Assembly (NCBI RefSeq): GCF_000364705.1
Contig: NZ_AQOH01000047.1
Location: 19,570-83,569, forward strand
Length of the DNA: 64,000 bases
Origin: Pseudomonas fuscovaginae SE-1
GTDB lineage: Bacteria; Pseudomonadota; Gammaproteobacteria; Pseudomonadales; Pseudomonadaceae
Direction: 5' to 3'
Positions 45,897-56,202 of this stretch are shown here, piece by piece. The notes beneath the pieces were generated by a model. The model was not told the DNA's origin. It searched no databases and was given only the letters and a program-made list of their open reading frames with translations. The translations under genes were made by a program, and so were the position numbers. How positions within the stretch are numbered: position 1 is the stretch's first letter; each line of letters starts with the position of its first letter.

Positions 45897-46976
45897 ATGG
45901 CCAAGCCAGGATTCCGCCTCGCGTTGTTTGCCACCGTGCTGGCGCTGATTGTCGTGCTGCTCGGCGCCTATACCCGCCTGACTCACGCCGGCCTCGGCTG
46001 CCCGGACTGGCCCGGTTGCTATGGCTTCATCGGCGTACCCAAGAGCGAAGCCCAACTGGCCCATGCCGAGCTGCACTTCCCCGACTCGCCGGTGGAGGCG
46101 CACAAGGGCTGGAATGAAATGATCCACCGTTATTTCGCCGGCAGCCTGGCCCTGGCGATCATCGTGCTGGCGGCCCGTTCCTGGAGGGAGCGGCGTCGTG
46201 AGGGACAGCCGCTGAAGCTGCCGCTGTTCCTGCTGGCGGTGGTGTTCGCCCAGGCCGCGTTCGGCATGTGGACGGTGACCCTCAAGCTCTGGCCGCAGGT
46301 GGTCACCGGCCACCTGCTCGGCGGTTTCGCCACCCTGAGTCTGCTGTTCCTGCTGACCCTGCGCCTGTCCGGCGTGCTGCCGGCGCTGGCGGTGCCCAGG
46401 CGACTGCAACGCTGGGCGACGGCCGGGCTGCTGCTGGTGATCCTGCAGATCGCCCTCGGCGGCTGGGTCAGTTCCAACTATGCCGCGGTGGCCTGCATTG
46501 ACCTGCCGACCTGCCATGGCCAATGGTGGCCGGCGGCGGACTTCGCCAACGGTTTCCACCTGACCCAGCATATCGGCCCGAACTATCTGGGCGGCCAGCT
46601 CGACAGCGAGGCCCGCACGGCGATTCACCTCACCCACCGCATTGGCGCGCTGCTGGTGACCCTGGTGCTGCTGGGGCTGGCCTGGCAGTTGCGGGTGGTC
46701 GGCATGACCCGCCTGGCCGGGCTGCTGCTGTGTGCCCTGACGGCACAGATCGGCCTGGGCCTGAGCAACGTGTATTTCCACCTGCCACTGCCGGTGGCCG
46801 TGGCGCATAACGCCGGTGGTGCGCTGCTGCTGCTGACGCTGGTGCTGGTCAACTATCACGCGCGGACCGCCCTGGTGCGGGTGCGCCGGCAGGCGCCCGC
46901 CCGCTGGCGGCTCAGCCCCCGTGGGACGGTACACGGACCCAACACCATCAAGGGAGAAATGCCATGGCGACTGTAG
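45897..46976 (+). CDS. ctaA: CtaA, heme A synthase (COX15)
   Basis: This 359-residue integral membrane enzyme oxidises the heme O methyl group to formyl to make heme A. It has eight hydrophobic helices. Conserved H-residue segments include [33 protein letters not shown] and [10 protein letters not shown] Cys-Pro-Asp-Trp pair and a second C-I-D-L-P-T-C loop match the COX15 form. It overlaps cyoE by 13 bases, so the two are translated together. Confidence 0.96.
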   Translation: MAKPGFRLALFATVLALIVVLLGAYTRLTHAGLGCPDWPGCYGFIGVPKSEAQLAHAELHFPDSPVEAHKGWNEMIHRYFAGSLALAIIVLAARSWRERRREGQPLKLPLFLLAVVFAQAAFGMWTVTLKLWPQVVTGHLLGGFATLSLLFLLTLRLSGVLPALAVPRRLQRWATAGLLLVILQIALGGWVSSNYAAVACIDLPTCHGQWWPAADFANGFHLTQHIGPNYLGGQLDSEARTAIHLTHRIGALLVTLVLLGLAWQLRVVGMTRLAGLLLCALTAQIGLGLSNVYFHLPLPVAVAHNAGGALLLLTLVLVNYHARTALVRVRRQAPARWRLSPRGTVHGPNTIKGEMPWRL

Positions 46977-47863
46977 CCGGTGAGCGTCACCGCCAGGCGA
47001 TCTGGCGCGACTATCTGGAGCTGACCAAGCCCAAGGTGGTGGTATTGATGCTGATCACCTCGCTGGTGGGCATGTTTCTCGCCACCCGCGCCGGAGTGCC
47101 GTGGACGGTGCTGGTGTTCGGCAACCTCGGCATCGGCCTGTGCGCGGGCGGCGCGGCGGTGGTCAACCATGTGGTGGACCGCCGCATCGACGCGGTGATG
47201 GCCCGGACCCACAAGCGCCCGCTCGCCGAGGGCCGCGTTTCGCCGCCGGCGGCACTGGCCTTCGCGCTGCTGCTGGCGGTGCTCGGCCAGGCGTTGCTGC
47301 TGGCCTTCACCAACCCGCTGACCGCCTGGCTGACCCTGGCTTCGCTGCTCGGCTACGCGGTGATCTACACCGGCTTCCTCAAGCGTGCCACACCGCAGAA
47401 CATCGTCATCGGCGGCCTGGCCGGCGCGGCACCGCCGCTGCTGGGCTGGGTCGCGGCCACCGGGCACATGGGCGCCGAGCCGCTGCTGCTGGTGCTCATC
47501 ATCTTCGCCTGGACCCCGCCGCATTTCTGGGCCCTGGCGATCCATCGCAAGGAGGAATACGCCAAGGCCGATATCCCGATGCTGCCGGTGACCCACGGCG
47601 AGCACTACACCAAGGTGCATATCCTGCTGTACACCTGTGTCCTGCTGGCGGCCAGCCTGCTGCCGTTCGTGATCCACATGAGTGGCGTGCTCTACCTGCT
47701 CTGCGCCCTCGGCCTGGGTGCGCGCTTCCTGCAATGGGCCTGGGTGCTGTACCGTGGCAGCCGGCCGCATGCGGCGATCGACACCTTCAAGTACTCTATC
47801 TGGTACCTGTTCCTGCTGTTCATCGCGCTGCTCGTCGATCACTACCTACTGTTGAATCTATGA
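46964..47863 (+). CDS. cyoE: Protoheme IX farnesyltransferase, heme O synthase
   Basis: This 299-residue UbiA-family membrane enzyme attaches farnesyl to heme B. The first Asp-rich loop is [15 protein letters not shown], followed by K-R-P-L-A-E-G. The second is [15 protein letters not shown]. These are prenyl diphosphate/Mg binding sites. About nine membrane segments are visible. It supplies CtaA with heme O. It ends with an ATGA overlap into the SCO1 gene. Confidence 0.96.
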   Translation: MATVAGERHRQAIWRDYLELTKPKVVVLMLITSLVGMFLATRAGVPWTVLVFGNLGIGLCAGGAAVVNHVVDRRIDAVMARTHKRPLAEGRVSPPAALAFALLLAVLGQALLLAFTNPLTAWLTLASLLGYAVIYTGFLKRATPQNIVIGGLAGAAPPLLGWVAATGHMGAEPLLLVLIIFAWTPPHFWALAIHRKEEYAKADIPMLPVTHGEHYTKVHILLYTCVLLAASLLPFVIHMSGVLYLLCALGLGARFLQWAWVLYRGSRPHAAIDTFKYSIWYLFLLFIALLVDHYLLLNL

Positions 47864-48495
47864 CTCGAACTCAGAAAACCGTCTTCATTCTCGTCGCCGT
47901 GGTGGCCCTGGTCCTGGGGCTGACGGTCAACAAGGTTCTCAACGGCAAGGGCCAGGGCGATACCACCGCGCTGATCGATGCCGGGATCATCCTGCTGCCG
48001 CAGAGCCGCACGCTGCCGGATGTGAAAATGACCGACCAGGATGGCCAGCCGGTCGAGGTCGACCAGCTCAAGGGCAAGTGGACCCTGTTGTTCTTCGGCT
48101 ACACCTTCTGCCCGGACATCTGCCCGACCACCCTCGCGCAGTTGCGGCAGATCAAGAGCGAGCTGCCCAGGGAGGCGGTGGACAAGCTGCAGATCATCCT
48201 GGTGAGCGTCGACCCCAACCGCGACAACCCCAAGCAGCTCAAGCAGTACCTGGGGTATTTCGATCCGCAGTTCCGTGGGCTGACGGCGGGCTCCATCGAG
48301 GACCTGCAGAAGCTGGCGAACGCGGTGAGCATTCCGTTCATCCCGGCCGATACCAGCAAGCCTAACTACACGGTCGACCACAGCGGCAACCTGGCGGTCG
48401 TCGGGCCGGATGGCAGGCAGCGCGGTTTCATCCGTGCGCCGCTGAACAACCAGAAGCTGGTGGCGCAGTTGCCGAGCATGCTCAAGCGCAATTAG
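47860..48495 (+). CDS. SCO1/SenC-family copper chaperone
   Basis: The 211-residue protein has an N-terminal membrane anchor (8-26) and a thioredoxin-fold domain. The copper site is C-P-D-I-C at 84-88 plus the distal His in [11 protein letters not shown] proteins load CuA on subunit II. It is the last gene of the cox cluster and its start overlaps the cyoE stop (ATGA). Confidence 0.95.
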   Translation: MTRTQKTVFILVAVVALVLGLTVNKVLNGKGQGDTTALIDAGIILLPQSRTLPDVKMTDQDGQPVEVDQLKGKWTLLFFGYTFCPDICPTTLAQLRQIKSELPREAVDKLQIILVSVDPNRDNPKQLKQYLGYFDPQFRGLTAGSIEDLQKLANAVSIPFIPADTSKPNYTVDHSGNLAVVGPDGRQRGFIRAPLNNQKLVAQLPSMLKRN

Positions 48496-48518
48496 GTGCC
48501 GGCCAGGCAGTCCATTCC

Positions 48519-48544
48519 GTGGGAGCCGCCCGGCCGGCTCCCAC
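48519..48544. repeat. Compact REP-like palindrome after the cox cluster
   Basis: GTGGGAGCCG and CGGCTCCCAC are perfect 10-base arms around CCCGGC. A related half-element (TGTAGGAGCGTGGCTTGCCC) follows at about 48580. Together they may be the 3' hairpin of the cox transcript. Confidence 0.75.
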
Positions 48545-48669
48545 AATGACCGCGCCAGGCTCGGAAGACCGCGCCCCTCTGTAGGAGCGTGGCTTGCCCG
48601 CGAATAGGCCCTCAAGTCTTGCCCACAACCATAGAATTTCCCACAGGGTCGGCGGCGTCAATCGACAGA

Positions 48670-49095
48670 CTACTTGGCGAACAGCTGCCCGATATCCTTG
48701 AACGCCTTGAACTCCAGCGCATTGCCGCACGGGTCGAGCAGGAACATGGTCGCCTGCTCGCCCACCTGGCCCTTGAAGCGCACGTAGGGTTCGATCACGA
48801 ACCGGGTCTGCCGGGCACGCAGCCGCTCGGCCAGCGCTTCCCATTCTTCCCAGCCCAACACCACGCCAAAATGCGGGACCGGCACGTCGTGGCCGTCCAC
48901 CGGGTTGCTCATTGCCTGTTCCTGGGCGGCGGTCCTGGCCTGGTAGTGGATCACCAACTGGTGGCCGAAGAAGTCGAAGTCCACCCAGTGCTCGCTGCTG
49001 CGCCCTTCCGGACAACCGAACACATCGCCGTAGAAGCGTCGGGCCGCGGCCAGGTCATGAACGGGAATTGCGAGGTGAAAGGGAGAAAGCGCCAT
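48670..49095 (-). CDS. VOC (glyoxalase/dioxygenase-fold) protein
   Basis: This 141-residue protein has two beta-alpha-beta-beta-beta modules of the vicinal-oxygen-chelate fold. It starts with [17 protein letters not shown] and closes with [12 protein letters not shown], whose His and Glu are typical metal ligands. The substrate is unknown. The ATG at 49095 was chosen over frames reaching 49218. It is divergent from a LysR gene, which might regulate it. Confidence 0.88.
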   Translation of the reverse strand: MALSPFHLAIPVHDLAAARRFYGDVFGCPEGRSSEHWVDFDFFGHQLVIHYQARTAAQEQAMSNPVDGHDVPVPHFGVVLGWEEWEALAERLRARQTRFVIEPYVRFKGQVGEQATMFLLDPCGNALEFKAFKDIGQLFAK

Positions 49096-49238
49096 GGTGG
49101 GTACCCATCGTGAGAAGTGAACTTTCAGTCTAGAGGCGAATATTTTGTGGAAAAGCGCATATTCTTGCCTTCGAGCACAAATTATTTTGTCGTATCCTGC
49201 CTTTCCGATCTGTCTCACCCCGTCTCTGGATGATCCTG

Positions 49239-50093
49239 ATGCTGCGAGAACTCAAGACCTTCATCCGCGTGGCCCGCGAAGGCACCTTTGTCGCTGCCGG
49301 GCAGCAACTGGGGCTGACCCAGTCGGCGGTCAGCGCGCAGATGCGGGTGTTGGAGCAGAACCTCGGCGTGCGCCTGTTCGATCGCAGTGGCCGCGCCGCC
49401 GTGTTGAATGCGGCCGGGCGTCATGCGCTGCCGCTGGCTGAGCAGATCCTCGCCCTCTATGGTGCGATGGCGTTGCCCACGGCCGCCGCGCAATGGCAGG
49501 GCGAACTGCGTATCGGCGCCATCGCCACGGTGCAGACCGGCCTGCTGCCACGGGCCCTGCCGAGGTTTCGCGAGGCGGCGCCACGGGTCGACCTGAAGCT
49601 GGTCCCCGGGGTGTCGCTCAACCTGCTGAGCCAGGTCGACGCCGGGGAACTGGACCTGGCGTTGCTGATCAAGCCGCCGTTCGAACTGCCCAAGGAGTTG
49701 CTGGCGATTCCCCTGGCCAGCGAGGCCTTCGTACTGATCGCGCCCCGGCAGGTCACGGGCGACGACCCGCGGCTACTGCTCGCCGAGCAGCCGTTCGTGC
49801 GTTATGACCGGGTTTCGTTCGGTGGGCGGCTGGTCAGCCAGTTCCTGCGCGAGCAACGGATCCAGGTGCGTGATGTGCTGGAGCTGGACGAGATCGAGGC
49901 GATTGCGCGGATGGTCGAATGCGGGCTGGGAGTGTCGCTGGTGCCCAGGGCCGGGCTTTGGCTGCAGCGCGTGGATCAGTTGCGGGTCATCGAGCTGGGT
50001 GAGTTGACCTTCGAGCGTCAGCTGATCGCGGTATTGCGCCGCGCCCAGCGCCAGCCGGCCCTGGATTGCCTGCTGGAGTGCCTGCGGGCCTGA
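49239..50093 (+). CDS. LysR-type transcriptional regulator
   Basis: The 284-residue product has an N-terminal winged helix ([20 protein letters not shown]) and a C-terminal effector domain from about residue 90. It is divergent from the VOC gene (144-base gap), so it likely controls that gene. The effector is unknown. Two ATGs exist, 49230 and 49239; the latter gives the family-like M-L-R-E-L-K-T-F start. Confidence 0.88.
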   Translation: MLRELKTFIRVAREGTFVAAGQQLGLTQSAVSAQMRVLEQNLGVRLFDRSGRAAVLNAAGRHALPLAEQILALYGAMALPTAAAQWQGELRIGAIATVQTGLLPRALPRFREAAPRVDLKLVPGVSLNLLSQVDAGELDLALLIKPPFELPKELLAIPLASEAFVLIAPRQVTGDDPRLLLAEQPFVRYDRVSFGGRLVSQFLREQRIQVRDVLELDEIEAIARMVECGLGVSLVPRAGLWLQRVDQLRVIELGELTFERQLIAVLRRAQRQPALDCLLECLRA

Positions 50094-50098
50094 AACGG

Positions 50099-50123
50099 CC
50101 CACGCGGAGCGTGGGAACGATCG
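50099..50123. repeat. Triple-hairpin repeat, family 3 (single-hairpin remnant)
   Basis: CCCACGCGGAGCGTGGGAAC followed by GATCGG is the right-hand outer hairpin of family 3, six bases after the LysR stop. Confidence 0.75.
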
Positions 50124-50137
50124 GCATGAGCGGTGTC

Positions 50138-50284
50138 GTGGCGAGCGGGCTTGCCGCGCTGGGCTGCGAAGCAGCCCTGAAACCGATGATCGCGGTGTGT
50201 CATGTGGAGCAGAGTGATCGGTTTTGCGGCTGCTTCGCAGCCCAGCGCGGCGGTGCGGCGTTCCGACAAGCCCGCTCGCCACAA
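50138..50284. repeat. REP-type inverted pair, family 1 (copy 4)
   Basis: GTGGCGAGCGGGCTTG at the left is mirrored by CAAGCCCGCTCGCCAC at the right. The core has GGGCTGCGAAGCAGCCC and GGCTGCTTCGCAGCCC. It lies between the convergent LysR and metQ genes. Confidence 0.86.
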
Positions 50285-50292
50285 GGCAAAGG

Positions 50293-51066
50293 TCAGAACG
50301 CCGGAACGATCGAGCCCTTGTACTTCTCGAGGATGAACGCCTTCACTTCCGGGCTGTGCAGCGCGGCAACCAGTTTCTTCAGGGCATCCGAATCCTTGTC
50401 GTCCGGGCGGGCCACCAGGATGTTCACGTAAGGCGAGTCCTTGCCTTCGATGAACAGCGCGTCCTTGGACGGGTCGAGCTTGGCTTCCAGGGCGTAGTTG
50501 GTGTTGATCAGCGCCAGATCGACCTGGGTCAGCACGCGTGGGATGGTCGCCGCTTCCAGTTCACGGAACTTCAGGTCTTTCGGGTTCTCGGCGATGTCCT
50601 TCGGCGTCGACAGGATGTTGTGCGCGTCCTTGAGCTTGATCAGGCCGGCCTTTTCCAGCACCAGCAGCGCACGGCCGCCGTTGGTGGCGTCGTTCGGGAT
50701 CACCACGGTGGCGCCACCGGGCAGGTCCTCGAGCTTCTTGTACTTGCTGGAGTAGGCGCCCAGCGGCTCGATGTGCACGCCGGCCACGCTGACCAGGTGG
50801 GTGCCCTTGGACTTGTTGAACTCATCCAGGTACGGCTGGTGCTGGAAGAAGTTGGCGTCCAGACGCTTCTCGGCCACCTGCACGTTGGGCTGCACGTAGT
50901 CGGTGAAGACCTTGATCTTCAGGTCCACGCCTTCCTTGGCCAGGGTTGGTTTGACGAATTCGAGGATTTCCGCGTGTGGTACCGGGCTGGCGGCCACGCT
51001 CAGGGTTTCCGCTGCGTGAGCGGAGAACGCCGCGACGGCGGCGAAGGCAGCGATCAGTTTTTTCAT
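50293..51066 (-). CDS. metQ: MetQ, D/L-methionine-binding protein
   Basis: This 257-residue periplasmic protein of the NlpA family has a signal peptide (M-K-K-L-I-A-A-F-A-A-V-A-A-F, cleavage near A-H-A-A). There is no lipobox Cys, so it should be soluble. Motifs include A-N-F-F-Q-H-Q-P-Y-L, P-N-D-A-T-N-G-G-R-A-L and N-T-N-Y-A-L-E-A. It delivers methionine to MetNI. Last gene of metNIQ, 90 bases after metI. Confidence 0.95.
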   Translation of the reverse strand: MKKLIAAFAAVAAFSAHAAETLSVAASPVPHAEILEFVKPTLAKEGVDLKIKVFTDYVQPNVQVAEKRLDANFFQHQPYLDEFNKSKGTHLVSVAGVHIEPLGAYSSKYKKLEDLPGGATVVIPNDATNGGRALLVLEKAGLIKLKDAHNILSTPKDIAENPKDLKFRELEAATIPRVLTQVDLALINTNYALEAKLDPSKDALFIEGKDSPYVNILVARPDDKDSDALKKLVAALHSPEVKAFILEKYKGSIVPAF

Positions 51067-51156
51067 CGAACGACTCCATGTGGGATGCCGCTTGGCATCT
51101 TCCGGCCCCGGGGCCGGCGATCAGTAGGTTGCGAAAGCGTTTTGGGGTGTTGCCCG

Positions 51157-51831
51157 TTACTTGCGGGAGAACCGCGCCACGAGCTTGTCGCCGATGGTCT
51201 GCAGGACCTGCACCAGCACCACCAGCATGACCACGGTGACCAGCATCACATCGTTCTGGAACCGCTGGTAACCATAGCGGATCGCCAGGTCGCCGAGGCC
51301 GCCGGCACCGACCACACCGGCCATGGCGGTATAGCCTACCAGGGTGATGGTGGTCACGGTGATTGCCGCCAGGATACCCGGACGGGCTTCCGGCAGCAGC
51401 GCATTGAAGACGATCTGGCGGGTGGTCGCGCCCATGGCCTGGGTCGCCTCGATGATGCCGCGGTCGACCTCGCGCAGCGCGGTCTCCACCAGGCGGGCGA
51501 AGAACGGCGCGGCGCCGATCACCAGCGGCGGAATGGCGCCGGCCACGCCCAGCGAGGTGCCGGTGAGGAACACGGTGGTGGGGATCAGCACGATCAGCAG
51601 GATGATGAACGGCAGCGAACGCACCACGTTGACCACGAACGACAGCGCCGAGTAGGTCGGCTTGTGCTCGAGCAACTGGCGCGGGCTGCACAGGAACAGC
51701 AGCACGCCCAGCGGCAGGCCGAGCAGCACGGTGAACAGCAGCGATCCGCCGAGCATCATCATGGTGTCGCCGGTGGCTTCCCAGATGTCCGACCAGTCGA
51801 TGTTGGCGAAGAAGCTCAGGAACAGGTCCAT
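51157..51831 (-). CDS. metI: MetI, methionine ABC transporter permease
   Basis: The 224-residue permease has five or six membrane helices and the coupling motif E-A-T-Q-A-M-G-A-T-T-R-Q-I-V-F (the EAA loop). It forms the channel with the MetN ATPase. It overlaps the metN stop by one base. N-terminal residues M-D-L-F-L-S-F-F are typical. Confidence 0.95.
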   Translation of the reverse strand: MDLFLSFFANIDWSDIWEATGDTMMMLGGSLLFTVLLGLPLGVLLFLCSPRQLLEHKPTYSALSFVVNVVRSLPFIILLIVLIPTTVFLTGTSLGVAGAIPPLVIGAAPFFARLVETALREVDRGIIEATQAMGATTRQIVFNALLPEARPGILAAITVTTITLVGYTAMAGVVGAGGLGDLAIRYGYQRFQNDVMLVTVVMLVVLVQVLQTIGDKLVARFSRK

Positions 51832-52838
51832 CAGCGCAGTACCTCCATATGGACGTCAGCCGCGGCGAAGCGGGCGAAGGCGGCGTCCAGGTCGCCGCCG
51901 GTGATGGCCAGCGTCAGTTGCCCGTACGGGGTGTCCTTGATGCGGTCGATACGCCCGGCGAGGATACTGTAGTCGACGCCGGTTTCACGGGCCACGGTGC
52001 CCAGCAGCGGCGCGTAGGTGGCGTCGCCCTGGAAGGTCAGGCGCACGATGCGGCCGGGTACGTGGGCGAAGTCGTTGCGTTGCTCGTTTTCGTCGATCTG
52101 TTCGTCTTCCTGGACGAAGCGGCGGGTGGTCGGGTGCTTGGGATGCAGGAACACCTCGGCCACCGGGCCCTGCTCGACGATCACGCCGGCGTCCATCACA
52201 CCGACCACATCGCAGACACGGCGGATCACGTCCATCTCGTGGGTGATCAGGACGATGGTCAGCTTCAGCTCGCGGTTGATCTCGGCCAGCAGTTGCAGGA
52301 CCGAGGCGGTGGTCTGCGGGTCGAGGGCGCTGGTGGCCTCGTCGCACAGCAGGATTTTCGGCTTGGTCGCCAGGGCGCGGGCGATGCCGACGCGCTGTTT
52401 CTGCCCACCGGACAGTTGCGACGGGTACTTCTTCGCATGATCGGACAGGCCGACGCGTTGCAGCAGCTCGGCGACGCGCTGGTCGATCTCCCGGCGGGAC
52501 AGTTCACCGGCCAGGTTCAGCGGCAGCGCGACGTTGTCGGCGACGGTCTTGGACGCCAGCAGGTTGAAGTGCTGGAAGATCATCCCGACCTGCTGGCGGA
52601 AACGCCGCAGGCCATTGGCGTCGAGCGCGGTGATTTCCTCGCCGTCGACGACGATCTTGCCGCCGCTGGGCGCTTCCAGGCGGTTGATCAGGCGCAGCAG
52701 GGTACTTTTGCCGGCGCCGGAATGACCAATCAGGCCGAACACCTGGCCTGCCTCGACGCGCAGATTGGTCGCGTGCAGGGCGGGGATTTCCTTACCGGCG
52801 ACCCGGTAGGTTTTATGGACGTTATGAAACTCGATCAC
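51831..52838 (-). CDS. metN: MetN, methionine ABC transporter ATPase
   Basis: This 335-residue ATPase has Walker [10 protein letters not shown], the signature [12 protein letters not shown], Walker [13 protein letters not shown], and the H-loop I-T-H-E-M. A C-terminal NIL (ACT-like) domain at about 250-335 is the regulatory site where methionine trans-inhibits uptake. It is the first gene of metNIQ; a TAGCCT-N10-AGGCTA palindrome lies 59 bases upstream. Confidence 0.96.
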   Translation of the reverse strand: MIEFHNVHKTYRVAGKEIPALHATNLRVEAGQVFGLIGHSGAGKSTLLRLINRLEAPSGGKIVVDGEEITALDANGLRRFRQQVGMIFQHFNLLASKTVADNVALPLNLAGELSRREIDQRVAELLQRVGLSDHAKKYPSQLSGGQKQRVGIARALATKPKILLCDEATSALDPQTTASVLQLLAEINRELKLTIVLITHEMDVIRRVCDVVGVMDAGVIVEQGPVAEVFLHPKHPTTRRFVQEDEQIDENEQRNDFAHVPGRIVRLTFQGDATYAPLLGTVARETGVDYSILAGRIDRIKDTPYGQLTLAITGGDLDAAFARFAAADVHMEVLR

Positions 52839-52896
52839 GTAGCGAACCTTGTGGGGCGCAATGGAAAGGGGTCAGCGGTTAGCCGGGCGCGCATTT

Positions 52897-52918
52897 TAGC
52901 CTGTCCGTATAGAGGCTA
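52897..52918. promoter_or_regulatory. Palindrome in the metN/katE control region
   Basis: TAGCCT-N10-AGGCTA forms a 22-base palindrome 59 bases ahead of metN. On the minus strand it runs into TAAAAT, a possible -10 box, so it could be an operator. The regulator is unknown, and it is not a standard MetJ box. Confidence 0.45.
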
Positions 52919-53091
52919 TTAGCATTTATTTCGCACGCAACCTGCAATTTGGCAATAACACGATCAGTGGTCAGAAAAAAGGAACGGCCTCAGAGCACTG
53001 GCAGTCACTCGTTAGGCATGTCGAATCCTGATCCCGGGATCCTGCCGATTACCGGCATGTTTCCGGCGACCGTAACCGAGGAATCTGTCTG

Positions 53092-55230
53092 ATGAGTATC
53101 AAGAAACCTACGGCCACCCAGAGCCAACTGGCTGGAACCGATACGCTGGATCGCGGCAACACCAATGACAAGCTGCAAAGCCTGGAGCCGTTCCGCTCCG
53201 ACGCCACCGGGCAGGCCCTGCGCACCAATCAGGGGGTCAAGATCGCCGACAACCAGAACAGCCTGAAGGCCGGCGCGCGCGGGCCTTCCCTTCTGGAAGA
53301 TTTCATCATGCGTGAAAAGATCACGCATTTCGACCATGAGCGGATTCCCGAGCGTATCGTGCATGCCCGGGGCACCGCCGCCCATGGCTACTTCCAGGCC
53401 TACGAGAGCCACGCGGCGTTGACCAAGGCCGGCTTTCTCCAGGATCCCGGGCGCAAGACCCCGGTGTTCGTGCGTTTTTCCACGGTGCAGGGGCCGCGTG
53501 GCTCCGGCGACACGGTGCGCGACATTCGCGGCTTTGCGGTGAAATTCTTCACCGAGGAAGGCAACTTCGACCTGGTCGGCAACAACGTGCCGGTCTTTTT
53601 CATTCAGGACGCGATCAAGTTCCCCGACTTCGTCCATGCGGTCAAACCCGAGCCGCACAACGAAATCCCCACCGGCGGCTCGGCCCACGATACCTTCTGG
53701 GACTTCGTCTCGCTGGTGCCGGAGTCGGCCCATGCGGTGATCTGGGCCATGTCCGACCGGGCGATTCCGCGCAGCCTGCGCAGCATGCAGGGTTTTGGCG
53801 TGCACACTTTCCGCCTGGTCGATGCCGAAGGCGGCTCGCGCTTCGTCAAGTTTCACTGGCGGCCCGGTGTCGGGACCTGTTCGCTGGTCTGGGACGAAGC
53901 GCAGAAGCTGGCGGGCAAGGACACCGATTTCCATCGGCGCGACCTCTGGGAGTCGATCGAAAGCGGCGACTACCCCGAATGGGAGCTGGGCGTGCAGGTC
54001 GTTGCCGAAGAGGACGAGCACAACTTCGACTTCGATATCCTCGACCCGACCAAGCTGATTCCCGAGGAACTGGTGCCGATCACGCCGCTGGGCAAGATGG
54101 TGCTCAACCGCAATCCCGACAATTTCTTCGCCGAGACCGAGCAGGTCGCCTTCTGCCCCGGGCACATCGTGCCGGGGATCGACTTCTCCAACGACCCGCT
54201 GTTGCAGGGCCGGCTGTTTTCCTACACCGATACCCAGATCAGCCGCCTGGGCGGGCCGAACTTCCATGAGCTGCCGATCAACCGGCCGCTGGCGCCCTTC
54301 CACAGCAGCCAGCGCGACGCCCAGCACCGCTCGGTGATCGACAAGGGCCGGGCGTCCTACGAGCCCAACTCGATCGATGGCGGCTGGCCTCGGGAAACCC
54401 CCGCGGCGGCCCGCGACGGTGGCTTCGAGAGTTATCCCGAGCGGATCGATGCGGCGAAGATCCGCCAGCGCAGCGAGTCCTTCTCCGACCACTTCTCCCA
54501 GGCCCGGTTGTTCTTCAACAGCATGAGCAAGCCCGAGAAGGAGCACATCATCGCCGCCTACAGTTTCGAGCTGGGCAAGGTCGAGCGTGAACATATCCGC
54601 GCCCGGCAGGTGAACGAGATTCTGGCCAACATCGACCTGGAGCTGGCCGCGCGGGTTGCCGCCAACCTTGGTCTGCCGGCGCCGCAGGCGGGTACGGTGG
54701 CGCCGCGCGAGACCGCGCTGGAGCAATCGCCGGCGCTGAGCCAGGCGAACCTGCTGGCGGGGAATATCAAGACACGCAAGGTGGCGATCCTTGCGGCGAA
54801 TGGCGCCGATGGTGCGGCGATCGAGGCAGTGCAGAAGCTATTGGAAACGGAAGGTGCCCGTGCGCGGCTGCTTGGCCCGACGTCGGCGGCGATTACCACG
54901 GCTGGCGGTGCGAGCCTGGCGGTGGATGCCTCGATGGAGGGCCTGCCGTCAGTGGCGTTCGATGCGGTGTATGTGCCGGGCGGGGCCGAGTCGGTCAAGG
55001 CCCTCGGCGGCAACGGCGTGGCGCTGCATTACCTGCTGGAGGCCTACAAGCACCTCAAGCCGATCGCCGTGCATGGGGACGCCAAGGCGCTGCTGGAGAA
55101 GCTGCACCTACAGGCGGACGCTGGGTTGGTAGTGGGCAGTGATGCCAAGGCGTTGAAGGCCTTTATCGCGGCGCTGGCCGGGCATCGTGTCTGGGAGCGG
55201 GAGGAGCGGGCGAAGGCTGTGCCGGCCTGA
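53092..55230 (+). CDS. katE: KatE, large-subunit catalase (HPII type)
   Basis: The 712-residue monofunctional catalase disproportionates H2O2. The active-site His is in [10 protein letters not shown], the distal Asn in [10 protein letters not shown], and the heme Tyr in R-L-F-S-Y-T-D-T-Q. After the catalase core (to about 560) comes a C-terminal DJ-1/GATase-like domain with V-P-G-G-A-E-S-V-K, typical of clade II enzymes. The ATG follows GAGGAATCTG. It is divergent from metN, with 253 bases for both promoters. HPII catalases are often RpoS-dependent. Confidence 0.96.
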   Translation: MSIKKPTATQSQLAGTDTLDRGNTNDKLQSLEPFRSDATGQALRTNQGVKIADNQNSLKAGARGPSLLEDFIMREKITHFDHERIPERIVHARGTAAHGYFQAYESHAALTKAGFLQDPGRKTPVFVRFSTVQGPRGSGDTVRDIRGFAVKFFTEEGNFDLVGNNVPVFFIQDAIKFPDFVHAVKPEPHNEIPTGGSAHDTFWDFVSLVPESAHAVIWAMSDRAIPRSLRSMQGFGVHTFRLVDAEGGSRFVKFHWRPGVGTCSLVWDEAQKLAGKDTDFHRRDLWESIESGDYPEWELGVQVVAEEDEHNFDFDILDPTKLIPEELVPITPLGKMVLNRNPDNFFAETEQVAFCPGHIVPGIDFSNDPLLQGRLFSYTDTQISRLGGPNFHELPINRPLAPFHSSQRDAQHRSVIDKGRASYEPNSIDGGWPRETPAAARDGGFESYPERIDAAKIRQRSESFSDHFSQARLFFNSMSKPEKEHIIAAYSFELGKVEREHIRARQVNEILANIDLELAARVAANLGLPAPQAGTVAPRETALEQSPALSQANLLAGNIKTRKVAILAANGADGAAIEAVQKLLETEGARARLLGPTSAAITTAGGASLAVDASMEGLPSVAFDAVYVPGGAESVKALGGNGVALHYLLEAYKHLKPIAVHGDAKALLEKLHLQADAGLVVGSDAKALKAFIAALAGHRVWEREERAKAVPA

Positions 55231-55266
55231 CGGCTAATTCGTGGGCAAGCCGGGCTGCCACAGCGC

Positions 55267-55375
55267 CGATCGTTCCCACGCTCCGCGTGGGAATGCCTCT
55301 CCGGACGCTCAGCGTCCGCTCTTGTGACGCAGAGCGACACGGGCTGCGTACCCACGCGGAGCGTGGGTACGATCG
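55267..55375. repeat. Triple-hairpin repeat, family 3 (complete copy 2)
   Basis: GATCGTTCCCACGCTCCGCG opens the element and CGCGGAGCGTGGGTACGATC closes it, with CCGGACGCTCAGCGTCCG and GTGACGCAGAGCGACAC in between. The right hairpin reads GTACCCACG...CGTGGGTAC, a paired change that keeps its stem. It is convergent between katE and the lipoprotein gene. The rest of the 218-base gap shows nothing else. Confidence 0.85.
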
Positions 55376-55448
55376 ACAGTCCTGCAGAGCATGCGCGCTT
55401 TTGTGGGAGACGACCGGGCGGCGCTCCGCTTGCTGGCGATCGGCGGTC

Positions 55449-56165
55449 TCAGGGCTTGCGCGGACTCAGCACGACCTGGGCCTTCACCTTGCGGTCGATC
55501 TGCTTGTCGATCTTCAGCTCGAAGTTTGGATCGAGCTTCTTCACACGCTTGCTCAGCAGGGTCTCCAACCAAGGGTAATCCTGGGTCCGTGGCACCTGAA
55601 AGGTGACCGCGCACTGGTAGTTGACCACGTCCGCCGCCAGCGCATCCATCTGCTTGCGCAGCAGCGCGATGTCCTGGATGTTCAGGGCGATGGTGCTGCT
55701 TTCGGCGCTCGGGTCGATCAGCCTGGCCGCCGGCCTGGCTTCGGCAGCCTGAAGCTCGGCCTCGGCCTTCTCCAGTTCGGCCTTGCGTGCCTGGGCGATG
55801 GCGCCGTTGACACCACCGGTCAGCGCCGGGGCCTTGGGCATCAGTGCGCGGGCGCGGCTCAGCGCCGTGGCGGCAGCATTGACGTCACCTTTCTGCAACA
55901 CGATCTGGCTGCGCTGCAGATAGGCCTCGGCCAACTGCCGCTGGTACTGGACCAGTTGCGGGTCGTCCGGGGACTGCGCCTGCAAGGTGGCCAACTGGTC
56001 TTCGGCGGTGGCCAGCTCGTTGCTGTTGATGTTCTGCTCCAGCGCGGCAATCGCCGTGGCCCGTGCGTCGGGCACGGCGGTGGCGGCCGGCGGGGGGCTC
56101 TGGCAGGCACCCAACAGCAAGGAAAATGCGGCAAGGAGCAGATAACGGGAGGCGGAAAGCTTCAT
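55449..56165 (-). CDS. Lipoprotein of unknown function downstream of znuB
   Basis: The 238-residue product has a lipobox L-L-G-A-C at residues 17-21 followed by a Pro/Ala linker, then TPR-like helices (about 35-110) and a coiled-coil stretch (A-E-L-E-K-A-E-A-E-L-Q). Its C-terminal part is basic. The same gene follows znuB in P. aeruginosa (PA5502, as I recall). An envelope-associated scaffold is plausible, but no function is known. It starts 38 bases after the znuB stop and may share the zinc operon. Confidence 0.78.
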   Translation of the reverse strand: MKLSASRYLLLAAFSLLLGACQSPPPAATAVPDARATAIAALEQNINSNELATAEDQLATLQAQSPDDPQLVQYQRQLAEAYLQRSQIVLQKGDVNAAATALSRARALMPKAPALTGGVNGAIAQARKAELEKAEAELQAAEARPAARLIDPSAESSTIALNIQDIALLRKQMDALAADVVNYQCAVTFQVPRTQDYPWLETLLSKRVKKLDPNFELKIDKQIDRKVKAQVVLSPRKP

Positions 56166-56202
56166 TCCTGCGACTCTCTAATTGCGCAAAAAACGAGCAA
56201 GT

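Noticed and set aside
52839..53091. SAM riboswitch or MetJ boxes upstream of metN
   Set aside because: No SAM aptamer core or AGACGTCT repeat was seen; only the TAGCCT palindrome stands out.
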